Below, one piece after another: positions 8,965-18,654 of a DNA stretch of 64,000 nt (positions are counted from its first letter, which is position 1; each line of letters starts with the position of its first letter). The notes beneath the pieces are model-generated. The model was not told the DNA's origin. It did not search any database and saw nothing but the letters and a program-made list of their open reading frames with translations. The translations under genes and the position numbers were made by a program. The stretch lies in the NCBI GenBank assembly GCA_937872895.1, contig CALMUP010000027.1, positions 62,001-126,000 on the forward strand, read 5' to 3'. The stretch comes from an uncultured Verrucomicrobiota bacterium. GTDB taxonomy: Bacteria > Verrucomicrobiota > Kiritimatiellia > CAIVKH01.

Positions 8965-10479
8965 TTACAGGATCGGCGTGAGGATGCTGCAGGCGTTTTC
9001 CTTCATCCGCTGAACGAGCGGACGGGTGCGCCATTCGTACAGGCGCAGTTCGTGGCTGAGGGCGACTTCCTCCAGCATGGTCTGCTTGAGCCGGTTGATG
9101 AAGGGCGCATCGTAGACCATCAGGTTCGTCTCGTAGTTCAGCTTGAGGCTGCGCACGTCGAGGTTGGCGCTGCCGATCATGGCCACGGCATCGTCCACGA
9201 TCAGGCCCTTGGCATGCATGAACGGCGGATGGCGTTCGAACACCCGGACACCGGAGGCGAGCAGTTCCTCGTAGTAGGCACGCCCGGCCCAGCCGGCATA
9301 GAAGTGGTTGTTGTATTCGGGCACGACGAGGCGGACATCGACGCCACGCAGGGCGGCGTTGCGCAGGGCCTGGATGATGTCGGTGGTCGGGACCAGGTAG
9401 GGCGTGACGGCGAGGATGCTCGACTGTGCACTGACCAGGCAGGCGAAGAGGCTGTCGCTGATCTCGTCGAGTTCGGTGGCCGGTCCGCCATTGACCATGC
9501 GGATCGGCACGTCGCCGGCGGGTTCCAACCGGGGAAAATGATCCTCGCAGAGCAACCGGTCGGGATCCTCCTCGGTGATGTAGAACCAGTCGCGCAGGAA
9601 GGTGTATTGCAGTTCGGAGACGATCGGTCCGGCGAGGGCGACCTGGTAGTCGCGGATCGGCGGTTGATTGCCGCGGGTGGTGTTCTCCACGTGCAGGTTG
9701 ATGCCGCCGGTAAAGGCGGTTTCGCCGTCGATGATGGCGAATTTGCGGTGGTTGCGCAGGTTGATCTGGAATTGGCGCTTGAGCAGGCGGGCCATGGTCC
9801 AGCCGGCGATCTGCAGGTTGGGTGTTCCGCGGTAGCGGAAAAACAGGCCGCTCAACACGGCCTTGGTCGAGCCGAGCCGGTCGTAGAGGATGCGCACCTG
9901 GACCCCGGAGCGGGCCTTGTCGGCGAGGGCCTTCATCAGGGCGCGGCCGAAGGGATCGTTGCCGATGATGAAGCTCTGGAGGTGGATGTGGCGGCGCGCG
10001 GAGGCGATGGCGTCCATCAGGCGCGGAAAGAACGCATCGCCGGTCAAGAGGAGCTCGATGCGGTTGCCGCCGAGCAGTGGGTGGTCGGTGAGTTGCGAGG
10101 CGATGGTGCGGTCAATTTCGCGGGCGACGGGATGGTCGGGCTGGCGGGATACGGCTTCGCGGATCGAGCGCCAGTAGTTCAGCGGCAATGCGCCGCTTTC
10201 TCGGGCGGAGCGTTCGTGCTGGAATTTCTGGTTAGAGGTTTCCTTGCGCCAGCTTTTCGCGGCGACGCGGTTGATTCCGAAACTGATGTACAGGAGAAAT
10301 CCGAGACCCGGGAGGGTCCAGGTAACCATGATCCAGAGCATCGCGGCAACGGGGTCGCGGCGGTGACGGAACAGGTGCAGCAGCACCCAGGCGAAGGAGG
10401 TCAGGTGGAGGATGGTGGACAGCGAGAGAATCGGCCAGAACGGATCGGCCATGACGGCTTCATACGCTTCAGCATTCAT
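8965..10479 (-). CDS. cls: Cardiolipin synthase (phospholipase D superfamily)
   Basis: A 504-residue enzyme that joins phosphatidylglycerol molecules to make cardiolipin at the inner membrane. Two N-terminal hydrophobic helices (about residues 15-60, with LHLTSFAWVLLHLF and WIMVTWTLPGLGFLLY) are followed by two PLD domains. Each domain has an HxKxxxxD motif: HRKFAIIDGE near residue 242 and HAKGLIVDD with its His at 422, each followed by a G-x-x-N segment. The start at 10479 is supported by GGAG about nine bases upstream and by an ATGA overlap with the stop of the SrkA-like kinase gene, indicating translational coupling. Length fits bacterial Cls proteins. Confidence 0.92.
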   Translation of the reverse strand: MNAEAYEAVMADPFWPILSLSTILHLTSFAWVLLHLFRHRRDPVAAMLWIMVTWTLPGLGFLLYISFGINRVAAKSWRKETSNQKFQHERSARESGALPLNYWRSIREAVSRQPDHPVAREIDRTIASQLTDHPLLGGNRIELLLTGDAFFPRLMDAIASARRHIHLQSFIIGNDPFGRALMKALADKARSGVQVRILYDRLGSTKAVLSGLFFRYRGTPNLQIAGWTMARLLKRQFQINLRNHRKFAIIDGETAFTGGINLHVENTTRGNQPPIRDYQVALAGPIVSELQYTFLRDWFYITEEDPDRLLCEDHFPRLEPAGDVPIRMVNGGPATELDEISDSLFACLVSAQSSILAVTPYLVPTTDIIQALRNAALRGVDVRLVVPEYNNHFYAGWAGRAYYEELLASGVRVFERHPPFMHAKGLIVDDAVAMIGSANLDVRSLKLNYETNLMVYDAPFINRLKQTMLEEVALSHELRLYEWRTRPLVQRMKENACSILTPIL

Positions 10480-11474
10480 GGGGCGAGCTCCAGGCGGATC
10501 AGGGAAAGCTGTCGGCGCAACTCGTCGATTTCGCGCCGCCAGTGGCTGGCCGATCCCCAGTCGGGGGCGAGGCGGTTGAATCCGCCGTCCGCCTTCTGGC
10601 GTGCGCACCAGGCGGTGTAGTGGATAAAGCGCATGGCGCGGAGCGGTTCGACGAGGCGCAGGGATTCGGGGGGGAGGTCGCGGAAGGTTTCGTAGCCTTC
10701 GCGGAACAGGTTGAATTCGGTGCGGGCCTGCTCCGGACGGTCGGGGAGGAGCATCCAGACATCCTGGATGGGCGGGCCGACGGCCATGTCATCGAAGTCG
10801 ATCAGGCGGAGCGGTTCGTCGGGGCGATCGAGGATGTTCTGCGGGTGGCAGTCGCCGTGGATGCGGATCATCTCCGCGTCATCGAAGCACGGGGCGATCA
10901 GGTCCACGATATCCCAGGCGGCGTCCTCGTATTCGTCGCGCAGGCTTTCATACGGAAAGAACGGTCCGTCGAGGAGAACATCGAGGTGGTCGGCGGTGGA
11001 TTCTTCCGGATGCAGGGAGATGCGGTCGCGGGGTTCGGCGCGGGCGCCGACCTCGTGCAGGCGGGCAAGCAGGCGGCCCAGTTCGATCCAGCGTTCGGGG
11101 GGTGGCTCGACGAGCGGACGGCCACCGATCCGGGGGAACAGGGCAAAGTGCACGCCGTGGGCATCGGTGTGCAGGCCGACATCGCCGTGGAAGATCGGCG
11201 TGACCACGGGCACTTCGGCGGTGGCGAGTTCGCGGAGGAAGTCGACTTCATCCTGCAACGCGGCGCGCGACCAGCGGCCGGGGCGGTAGAACTTGATGAT
11301 CAGCCAGTCGCCATCCTCGGCCTGCACCTCGTACACGCGGTTGATGTAGCTGTTCAGTTGGCGGCAGAGGTTGGTACAGCGGCGACCGATCACCGACTCG
11401 ACGTGTTCGATAACGTGGTCGGGGGTCAGGTGGGAAAAGTCGGCCAGGGCGACGGATGGTTGCGGTTCGGTCAC
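10476..11474 (-). CDS. srkA: SrkA/YihE-like stress response kinase
   Basis: A 332-residue protein with an aminoglycoside-phosphotransferase (APH) fold. Features are a conserved N-terminal LNSYINRVYEVQ glycine-poor loop, the lysine of WLIIKFYRPGRW, the catalytic loop HGDCHPQNIL and the metal-binding LIDFDDMAVGPP. This combination matches E. coli SrkA, a cytoplasmic Ser/Thr kinase that limits stress-induced death. Its stop overlaps the start of the cardiolipin synthase gene by four bases, so the two are probably co-transcribed. Homoserine/choline kinase-like enzymes share the fold, but the YINRVYEV and FYRPGRWS segments favour SrkA. Confidence 0.85.
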   Translation of the reverse strand: MTEPQPSVALADFSHLTPDHVIEHVESVIGRRCTNLCRQLNSYINRVYEVQAEDGDWLIIKFYRPGRWSRAALQDEVDFLRELATAEVPVVTPIFHGDVGLHTDAHGVHFALFPRIGGRPLVEPPPERWIELGRLLARLHEVGARAEPRDRISLHPEESTADHLDVLLDGPFFPYESLRDEYEDAAWDIVDLIAPCFDDAEMIRIHGDCHPQNILDRPDEPLRLIDFDDMAVGPPIQDVWMLLPDRPEQARTEFNLFREGYETFRDLPPESLRLVEPLRAMRFIHYTAWCARQKADGGFNRLAPDWGSASHWRREIDELRRQLSLIRLELAP

Positions 11475-11637
11475 GGGGAGAACCTAGCACACTGGCGCGA
11501 TGCGGGAAAGATCAACGCGGCAGTGGCGCGAATAGCCTGCGCAAGGGCGGGTGCTCCGCGGACGCTGATGCGGCACACGGGGCAAGGCACATGCGCCCGG
11601 GGACCGGGCGCATGGCCTTCGTTCCGAGGGCGACGAC

Positions 11638-14600
11638 TTACTTCACGATGCGCGCGAACGGCGAGGTGAACAGGTCGGTGTCCGACCATTCCAGCGACGA
11701 GTTCCAGACTTCGACGCCGGGGGTATTCAGGGTGGCGCCGTCGTTCGGGATCGTGTCGAGGGACGACTGGGATCCGGTGTTGATGAACACGCCGATGCCG
11801 TTGGCTTCGAGGGTCGCGCGGGTCAGGCCGAGGCGGGCCAGCGGGATCGAGATCTCGTAGAAGGTGTCGCGGCCCTTGTTGTGGCCGATGTAGTTGTTCA
11901 GCGCCACATTCGGATTCGACAGGTAGTTGTCCACATCGCCCACACCCCAGAGGGAGTCGGCGGCGTTACCGGCGAGCCGGGCGATCTGGATGCCAGCCTC
12001 GGCGGCGGAGAGGTAGTTCGTACCGCGGCTCTCGTCGCCGGCGAAACGGCCGTTCACCGCCTTCGAGATAAACGAGGCACCGGCCCACAGGTCGGCGCGC
12101 ATGGCGATCTGGTAGTCGGGCAGTGTGGACCCGGTGAACTTGTCGTTCTTGGCCCACATGTTGCTGACCGCGCCTCCGGCACCGGTGTCGATCGAGATGA
12201 AGTGCAGGATGCCCTGGTTGTTGCCGAGGGCGTCGCCGGAGCCGTAGTTCGAGGGGTCGATCACGTCGGTGATGTCGGCGAACTGGTAGGCCAGGTACAG
12301 GTTGTTGTCATCCCAAGCGGCCCAGAGATGGGTCAGGTCGGCCGGGGTCTCGTGCATCGTCCAGTTGCTGCCGAGCGAGCGCGGGTCGTCGTTGGCGAGG
12401 TCGATGGCGATCAGGTTGTTGGTGGACCATTCACCGTTGTTGGTGCCATCCACGGTCTTCGTGCCGAACTGGCCGAAGGTGGGGTTGGTGGACGGGGGCA
12501 GGAAGCCGCCGGTACCGCCACCGCCGCCACCGCCAGCGCTGTTCACCGTAGCGGTGTAGTTCGCGCCACCGTTGTTGTCGGTGATCGTGGTACCCTGGGC
12601 GTCGGTGACCGAGATGGTGTACTGGACCGAGGAGCCGGCCGGGAAGGATCCGATGTTTACGTTCCACCAGGCGCGGCCGGCATCATCCCATGCCGGATTC
12701 CGGTTCATGGCCACGGTGGTCCAGCCGCCGGGGCAACCGCCCGAGCAGTACGAGATGGAGGCACTGACGCCGGCACCGGTCGGCGACGAGGCGCTGTTCA
12801 CCCAGATCTCGCTGTTCGAGGTGATCGAGCCGTTTTCCGGCCAGTGGTGGGTGCCGTTCACGTTGGTGATCGCGATGCCGGCGGCGCGGGTGTAGGTGTA
12901 CACCTTCTGGTCGCTGTTGCCGGCGGTATTCTGGCCGAACACGGTCAGCGTGCGGGCCTGGCCGTTGGAGAAGCTGGCGCCGATGACGACAACCTGGTTG
13001 TTGGTGAACGGCAGGGCACCCTGGCCTTCGATCGTATAGATCGCGTTGGTGATGGTGCCACCGGAAACATTCAGCGTGACAGCGATGCCGGCAATGTTGG
13101 TGAACACGGTGCTGCCGGGGGTCGCGCTGACGATGACCGGATCGGATCCGCCTCCACCACCGCCACCGCCGCCACCGGCCGAGGTGAGCTCGAGGCGATA
13201 GAAGCTGGACGGGTGGTTGGTGCTCTCGGCGTCTTCGATGACGATCATGTACGAGGAACCGCCGACGGTGGTGCGGGTAGCGACCTCGTGGTCGTACGGA
13301 CCTTCAATGCCGGAGCGCGAGGCCATGACACGGTAGGAGCGCTGGGGTTTGGCATTCCAGGCCATCGAGGCACGCCGGTTGTTGTTCGAACTGGCCATGA
13401 TTTCCTCCATGACCATCGTGTCGGCGGAATTGGTCGGGCTGGTGCCGGCCATGTATTCCTCCCAGTCGGTAGCGCCGTCGTTATCGAAGTCGCCGGTACC
13501 GGGTACGAGCTGGCCGAACCAGAGCAATTCCAGCTCGTCGGGGATACCGTTGTTGTTGGTGTCGGCGGCGGCCGAGCCGGAGCGAACGATGGTGACGGAA
13601 TCATTGGTGACCGTGCTGGAACCACCGCCGAGCGAGGTCAGCATCAGGTTGTTGAAGAAGAAGTCGCGGTTCGGATTGAATTCATCGCTGGTGCCGTTGT
13701 TGGCCGACCAGGCGCGGAACTGGTTGATGCTTCCGCTGAACGAGCCGGTGTAGGTGCGCTTGCTGCCGCCGACCGGGGTGACATCAACGCTGTAGGCGGC
13801 CGTAGCGGTGCGGGTAAAGGCGACATCGACGCCGTTGCTGGTCCACGGGATGTCCGTCGGGTTCGTGCCGGTGTAGTTGGTTCCGCCACCGACGAAGTAT
13901 AGTTCCCACTTCGTTGCGCCGCTGCTGTCGCGCAGGGCCATGCCGACGGATCCACCGCTCTCCCATATCCAGTTGTTCTGAATGCGGGCGTGGAAGGTCT
14001 GGCCGATCGCCAGCTCGGACGGGAACGGGCGGATGGAGGCGGCGTAGTTGCCGCCTTGGTAGGACCACATGCCGAAGCCCTTGGCCGCCGTGAAATGGCC
14101 GGCCGAGGTGCCGCCGCTTTCGAGCTGCCAGGCGTTGAAGCCGGTGCCGAGGTTCGAGCCGTTGGTCCAGGAACTGTAGTTCGAGGCGACGTCGCGGGCG
14201 TTCGTGACGGTGGAACCGCCGGTAGTATTGCTGCCGCGCACGGTGATGACATTCGTGCCGACACCGAGGCCGACCAGCGGGATGCTCCACGGGCTGGCGG
14301 CGGCGATCGCTCCCGATGCGCCGGTCAGGGTGTTGGTCCAGCGCAGGTGGCCGGTCATATTCACGGCGAGGCCCTGCAGCGTGTAGGACTCGACGTTGTT
14401 GGCGACATTCAGTAGCTCCGCAACCGGATCGGTGATCACGAAATCGGGCGGGGGCAGGATCGAGCCGCAGCCGGAAACGGGTTTGCTCCAGTCATTCCCG
14501 CCGTTGTTGTCCCAGATGCGGGCGGCGAGGTTGGTGTTGCCGTCATTGAAGACGAAATTGATCGTCTCGGTGCCGGTGGTCGGGGTGTAGGTGTACATCC

Positions 14601-17253
14601 AGACCGAATTGCTGGCGAGGGTCATCGCCGGGGTCGGGGTGACCATGTTCGTCCAGCCATTGCGACCGATGTGGATGTAGACCGGGTTGGCCGAAGCCAG
14701 CGGGCGGCTGGCGGCGTTGTAGTAGATGGTGACCGGTTCGCAGTTCTGGATGGTTTCGGGAACAGTCCAGACGGCTTGGGGCACGGCACCGGTGCAGCCG
14801 GTGACGGTGACGTTCCAGTTCTGGTTCGCATTGTTGTCCCAGGTGCCGGAGCCGTTGTTGAACACGAAATTCAGGTTGGTCGTGCCGGCGGCGGGGGTCG
14901 CGTAGTACACCCAGTTGCTGCCGTCGTTGGCCATCTGGGGATTCGGCAGGATCACGTCCTGGAAGCCGTTACGGCCGATATGGATGTAGACCGGTCCGGC
15001 GCCGAGCGGGCTGTCGGCCTTGCGGTAGCGGATGGCGACGACGTCGCAACCGACCGGATTGGTCGGGTTGATGGTCACATACGGTTCGACCGGGCCGGTA
15101 CTGCCGTGCTCTTCGAGCTTGAGCATCTGGACGAAGGCGCGGTCGGGGTTGGCCGAGCCGTTGGCGGGCATATCGATGACGATGCCGTTGTTCAACAATT
15201 CCTGGCCGGTCTTGCCGGGGGCGGGCCAGAGTTGCTGGTTCGGATTGTCGGCGGTCAGGTTGCGCACGTTGTAGTAGCGGGTGGGGTTCAGGTAGATGGC
15301 ATTCACGCCGTTCAGCTTGAAGGTGCCGCCCTGCTGGGACCACGGGGTCAGGTTCACGAAGTTAAGGACGACGTTCTGGTGGGCGGGATCCCAACCGAAT
15401 TTCTCGTACTTCAGCACGGAGAAGATCTGCTGGTGCGGCGAACCGTCGGTCTTGTCGAGGTACCACTGGTCGTGCAGGCGGTTCGCGATGTTCGCCATGC
15501 GGCCCTTGTTCACGCGGCTGTAGGCGTTTTCAAGGATGGTGTCGCGGTTGTTCCAGAGGGTCTGCATGTTGTGCCACTTGAAGATGTGGGGGATCCAGCG
15601 ATCGAACTGGCTGCGGAACTGGGAGAAGCCGTACCGGTTGGTGTAGCCGAGTTCCTGACCCTGGTAAAGCTGGGGAGCGCCATCGATTACCGCGCCAACG
15701 GCGTAGCGGGAGAAGCTGTACCACTTGTCGTTCGGGGCATTCTGGTCGTGGTTGATCAGGCCGCGCATGATACCGGCGTAGCCATACGCGGTCTTGTTCG
15801 CATCGATGATGCCGCGGAATCCGGTGGTGTTGCCGGCATTCTCGAGGACCTGCCATACCCAGTTCTGGTTGATGATATCCATGTGGCGGCCGGCGCGCTT
15901 GGAGACATTGCCGCCGTCGAGGGATTCGGCCATGAACACGAAGTCCCATTTCTTCTGGCGTGTCTTGTTGACGAGGTATTCCCAGGCTTGGGGAGGAAGG
16001 CCCTGGGCGTAATCGCAGCGGAAGCCGCCGAGGGTACCACCGGACTTCTCGATCCAGTACTCGCCGAAGTAGGCGAAGTATTCGACCATGCGCTTCACGT
16101 CGTTGCCGGTCTGGGTGACATCCCAGTAGGCGTCGGTATCGGTCTGCGGATCCAGCAGGGCGGGATAGGTGCCCCAGAACAGGTCGGCGACATCCGGCCA
16201 TTTGCCGAAGTCATTGCGCTCGGCCGGGGCGGGGCCGATCTGGTTGGCGGACGTGGCGGGCAGGGAAAACTGGAAATTCGCCTGGTTGTAGGAGTATTCG
16301 CCGCAGGGAAGGTCGGTCGAGTTGTAGCGGGAATACCACTGGGGCAGGATGTCCTTGATCTTCGCGGTGGGGGTCACGTGCGGCTGGGACGGATTGTTCG
16401 GATCGCGGCCGATTTCCGCATCCCACGAGGTGTGGTTGAAGATGATGTCGAAGAAGAAATCGATGCCCTTGGCCTTGGCGGCAGCGGCAAAGTTCGTAAA
16501 GGCGGCCATCGACGATTCGCGGGTGTTACCCTGGCTGTGGTGCGGCGCGACTTCCCACATGTTCTGGATCGAATAGGGGCTGCCGGGGCCTTCCACGTTC
16601 ACGCAGTAATGACTACCGATAGGGTGGATCGGTTGGATCCACAGCGTGTTCACGCCGAGGTCCTCAAAATAGTCGAGGTTGGCGGGCTTGGCCGGGTTCA
16701 TCAGGTCTTCGAACGTGGAACGGGTTCCAAAGGTATCGCCGGACGCATTGATGGCGTTGACCTGCAGCTCGTAGAGGATGACATCGCGGGACTTCTTCGG
16801 GGAGGCAACAATGGCAGTGTCACGCTTGCCGACCCATTTCCAGTTCGGGTTTCCTGCAACCTTGTAGCGGGCGGTCAGGCGGTATGCGCCGGTTTTGTTC
16901 ACGGGAAGGGCAACGGTCCATTTACCGCCACCGGCATTGGTCATCGGGAAGCCGACAAAGTAATTTGTGCTGGCCGGGGCGGGACCGGGTACGCTGGCGA
17001 AATCCTGGTCACCCAGGGTTGCGCGATCCCGGCGGCCGAGGTTGGACCAGATCTGGGCTTGCTCGACATTGCCTTCGTTGGGATAGAAATCGAGGTAGAT
17101 GGTCTCGGTATCACCCGGCTCATTGATGTAATAGTTCAGGGTCAGATAATCGTGATTCGCCCCGTTCACCGCGAGGTACGGCGTCTGGGCCAACGCACCC
17201 GTCGCCACCAGCAACCAACCCAGCACCCAAGTCATCCAACGTTCGCTACGCAT
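11638..17253 (-). CDS. Giant secreted GH13 alpha-amylase with multiple carbohydrate-binding modules
   Basis: An 1871-residue exported starch-degrading enzyme. The start at 17253 gives a classic signal peptide (MRSERW charged head, VLGWLLVATGALAQ core and cleavage region); the frame extends further upstream but lacks such a head. An N-terminal Ig-like module is followed by the GH13 barrel (about residues 155-650). Its conserved regions are intact: DIIFNHT, GFRCDYAQ (nucleophile Asp414), FMAESLD (acid/base Glu443) and LINHDQ (Asp503). Two tandem CBM25-like starch-binding modules follow (about 720-930, each with PVYIHIGRNG). Then come an Ig-like and a lectin-like segment, a calcium-loop D-x-N-x-N/D-x-D segment (about 1229-1270), Gly-rich linkers near 1360 and 1575, another CBM-like module, and a C-terminal DOMON/CBM9-like domain (about 1590-1871). 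No sortase or PEP-CTERM signal is seen. Confidence 0.9.
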   Translation of the reverse strand: MRSERWMTWVLGWLLVATGALAQTPYLAVNGANHDYLTLNYYINEPGDTETIYLDFYPNEGNVEQAQIWSNLGRRDRATLGDQDFASVPGPAPASTNYFVGFPMTNAGGGKWTVALPVNKTGAYRLTARYKVAGNPNWKWVGKRDTAIVASPKKSRDVILYELQVNAINASGDTFGTRSTFEDLMNPAKPANLDYFEDLGVNTLWIQPIHPIGSHYCVNVEGPGSPYSIQNMWEVAPHHSQGNTRESSMAAFTNFAAAAKAKGIDFFFDIIFNHTSWDAEIGRDPNNPSQPHVTPTAKIKDILPQWYSRYNSTDLPCGEYSYNQANFQFSLPATSANQIGPAPAERNDFGKWPDVADLFWGTYPALLDPQTDTDAYWDVTQTGNDVKRMVEYFAYFGEYWIEKSGGTLGGFRCDYAQGLPPQAWEYLVNKTRQKKWDFVFMAESLDGGNVSKRAGRHMDIINQNWVWQVLENAGNTTGFRGIIDANKTAYGYAGIMRGLINHDQNAPNDKWYSFSRYAVGAVIDGAPQLYQGQELGYTNRYGFSQFRSQFDRWIPHIFKWHNMQTLWNNRDTILENAYSRVNKGRMANIANRLHDQWYLDKTDGSPHQQIFSVLKYEKFGWDPAHQNVVLNFVNLTPWSQQGGTFKLNGVNAIYLNPTRYYNVRNLTADNPNQQLWPAPGKTGQELLNNGIVIDMPANGSANPDRAFVQMLKLEEHGSTGPVEPYVTINPTNPVGCDVVAIRYRKADSPLGAGPVYIHIGRNGFQDVILPNPQMANDGSNWVYYATPAAGTTNLNFVFNNGSGTWDNNANQNWNVTVTGCTGAVPQAVWTVPETIQNCEPVTIYYNAASRPLASANPVYIHIGRNGWTNMVTPTPAMTLASNSVWMYTYTPTTGTETINFVFNDGNTNLAARIWDNNGGNDWSKPVSGCGSILPPPDFVITDPVAELLNVANNVESYTLQGLAVNMTGHLRWTNTLTGASGAIAAASPWSIPLVGLGVGTNVITVRGSNTTGGSTVTNARDVASNYSSWTNGSNLGTGFNAWQLESGGTSAGHFTAAKGFGMWSYQGGNYAASIRPFPSELAIGQTFHARIQNNWIWESGGSVGMALRDSSGATKWELYFVGGGTNYTGTNPTDIPWTSNGVDVAFTRTATAAYSVDVTPVGGSKRTYTGSFSGSINQFRAWSANNGTSDEFNPNRDFFFNNLMLTSLGGGSSTVTNDSVTIVRSGSAAADTNNNGIPDELELLWFGQLVPGTGDFDNDGATDWEEYMAGTSPTNSADTMVMEEIMASSNNNRRASMAWNAKPQRSYRVMASRSGIEGPYDHEVATRTTVGGSSYMIVIEDAESTNHPSSFYRLELTSAGGGGGGGGGGSDPVIVSATPGSTVFTNIAGIAVTLNVSGGTITNAIYTIEGQGALPFTNNQVVVIGASFSNGQARTLTVFGQNTAGNSDQKVYTYTRAAGIAITNVNGTHHWPENGSITSNSEIWVNSASSPTGAGVSASISYCSGGCPGGWTTVAMNRNPAWDDAGRAWWNVNIGSFPAGSSVQYTISVTDAQGTTITDNNGGANYTATVNSAGGGGGGGTGGFLPPSTNPTFGQFGTKTVDGTNNGEWSTNNLIAIDLANDDPRSLGSNWTMHETPADLTHLWAAWDDNNLYLAYQFADITDVIDPSNYGSGDALGNNQGILHFISIDTGAGGAVSNMWAKNDKFTGSTLPDYQIAMRADLWAGASFISKAVNGRFAGDESRGTNYLSAAEAGIQIARLAGNAADSLWGVGDVDNYLSNPNVALNNYIGHNKGRDTFYEISIPLARLGLTRATLEANGIGVFINTGSQSSLDTIPNDGATLNTPGVEVWNSSLEWSDTDLFTSPFARIVK

Positions 17254-17322
17254 ATCTGCCCCCAATGTCTGACGCGAATATCCGCGCCGTATGAACCAAC
17301 TGCAGTCCGTGAAACGTTTTAA

Positions 17323-17351
17323 TGAATAGCGATGTGTGTAGGTTTTGTTAA
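17323..17351 (-). promoter_or_regulatory. Candidate sigma-70-type promoter for the amylase gene
   Basis: On the minus strand, TTAACA (17346-17351) and TATTCA (17323-17328) are separated by 17 bases and lie about 70 bases upstream of the amylase start. The surrounding DNA is unusually AT-rich for this genome. Prediction only. The 280-base gap between the divergent amylase and histidine kinase genes should hold promoters for both; none was convincing for the kinase. Confidence 0.35.
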
Positions 17352-17533
17352 GCGGTTTTATGGAAAAAGTTTCGCCCATCGCCTTACCCGTTACCCGGGA
17401 AGGGATTAGGCCGCTCGATGGAACGACCCACCCGGGGCGCGCGGGAAAAGGGGAGCGGACTGGATGATCCAACTGAATTCCCCGGATCGTAGCGGTTATT
17501 TTGTTGATGCAGGATTGCACTGGAGAAGGAGTT

Positions 17534-18634
17534 ATGTACAATTTCGGCATGGATTCCTCCGCCAACGCCTCATCTCCCCGAACGAAATCATCCATGGTTC
17601 CGGACGGGGCGAACATTACGGCGTATGTCGAAGCGATTTTAGAGACGGCGGCTGATGCGATCGTCACGATTGATCAGGACGGCCTGATCCTTTCATTCAA
17701 TCGGGCCGCCTCCCGCATGTTCGGATACCTTCCTGGCGAGGTCATTGGAAAGAATGTCAGCATCCTGATGCCGTCACCCTACCGTGAACAGCACGATGGG
17801 TACATACACCGTTACCTGAAGTCGGGAAATGCCCGGATCATCGGCATCGGGCGCGAAGTGGCCGGGCAACGCCGGGACGGCTCGGTTTTCCCGATGGACC
17901 TCGCGGTCAGCGAAGTGGCCAACCAGCAGAAACGGGCTTTTGTGGGAATCATCCGCGACATCAGCGAACGGAAATACATGGAAAAGGCCTTGGTTACCGC
18001 CAGCGAAAACGAGCGGCGGGAAATCGGGCGCGACCTCCATGACGCACTCGGCCAGATCATCACGGGTATCTCCTTGCTGGCCAAGTCGTTGGCCAAGAAG
18101 ATTTCCGCCAGCGATCCCGGGCTTGCCGCCGAGGCGGAATCGATTGCCACCCTGTCCATGGAAGCGATGAGCGAAGCCAAGCGGTTGGCCTATGGCGCCT
18201 TCCCCACGGAACTGGAACGCCAGGGCCTGCTCGCCGCGTTGACGCAGATGGCCGAGACGGCCCGGCGGCTTTACAAGGTCGAGGCGATCTTTCATGGCCC
18301 GGCGCGCTGGGAATCCCTCGCCCCGGATGCCGAACTGCACCTCTACCGCATTGCCCAGGAAAGCGTGGCCAACGCCATCAAGCACGGCAGGCCGCGCCGG
18401 GTGGTCATCGGTCTCAGCCGCGATCGCGACAGCCTGATCCTTTCCGTGACCGATGACGGTTCCGGTTTGCCACCGAAGCGTGATCCGACGCGGATCAGCA
18501 TGGGTCTCGACATCATGCGCCACCGCGCCGGCCTGCTCGGCGGAACCTTTTCCATCGCATCGGTCAAGGAAGGTGGCACCGAGGTTCGTTGTTGTATTCC
18601 CCTGACATTCCTTGTAACAAAAGACGGCGCATAG
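17534..18634 (+). CDS. FixL-like heme-PAS sensor histidine kinase (HisKA_3 type)
   Basis: A 366-residue cytoplasmic kinase without membrane helices. Residues 30-155 form a PAS domain that aligns without gaps to the heme-PAS of Bradyrhizobium FixL. His87 sits at the heme-ligand position (YREQHDGYIHRY), with Arg93, Ile102 and Arg107 at the FixL Arg206, Ile215 and Arg220 positions. An H-box of HisKA_3 type follows (ENERREIGRDLHD, His169), then a HATPase domain with NAIKHG, DDGSGLPP and GLDIMRHRAGLLGG. HisKA_3 kinases partner NarL-type regulators, and one follows 20 bases downstream. The start at 17534 is chosen for the GGAGAAGGAG tract just upstream; an ATG at 17501 lacks one. Predicted oxygen (or other gas) sensor; heme binding is inferred. 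Confidence 0.88.
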   Translation: MYNFGMDSSANASSPRTKSSMVPDGANITAYVEAILETAADAIVTIDQDGLILSFNRAASRMFGYLPGEVIGKNVSILMPSPYREQHDGYIHRYLKSGNARIIGIGREVAGQRRDGSVFPMDLAVSEVANQQKRAFVGIIRDISERKYMEKALVTASENERREIGRDLHDALGQIITGISLLAKSLAKKISASDPGLAAEAESIATLSMEAMSEAKRLAYGAFPTELERQGLLAALTQMAETARRLYKVEAIFHGPARWESLAPDAELHLYRIAQESVANAIKHGRPRRVVIGLSRDRDSLILSVTDDGSGLPPKRDPTRISMGLDIMRHRAGLLGGTFSIASVKEGGTEVRCCIPLTFLVTKDGA

Positions 18635-18654
18635 GACCGGAAGGACGAAGGAAC

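Noticed and set aside
12480-12540. Gly-codon-rich tract in the amylase as a possible microsatellite or frameshift site
   Set aside because: The frame stays open and both sides belong to the same protein; it encodes a flexible linker.
14671-17322. An 883-codon frame opposite the amylase gene
   Set aside because: It lacks recognisable motifs and mirrors the codon bias of the true gene; the amylase has signal peptide and catalytic motifs.
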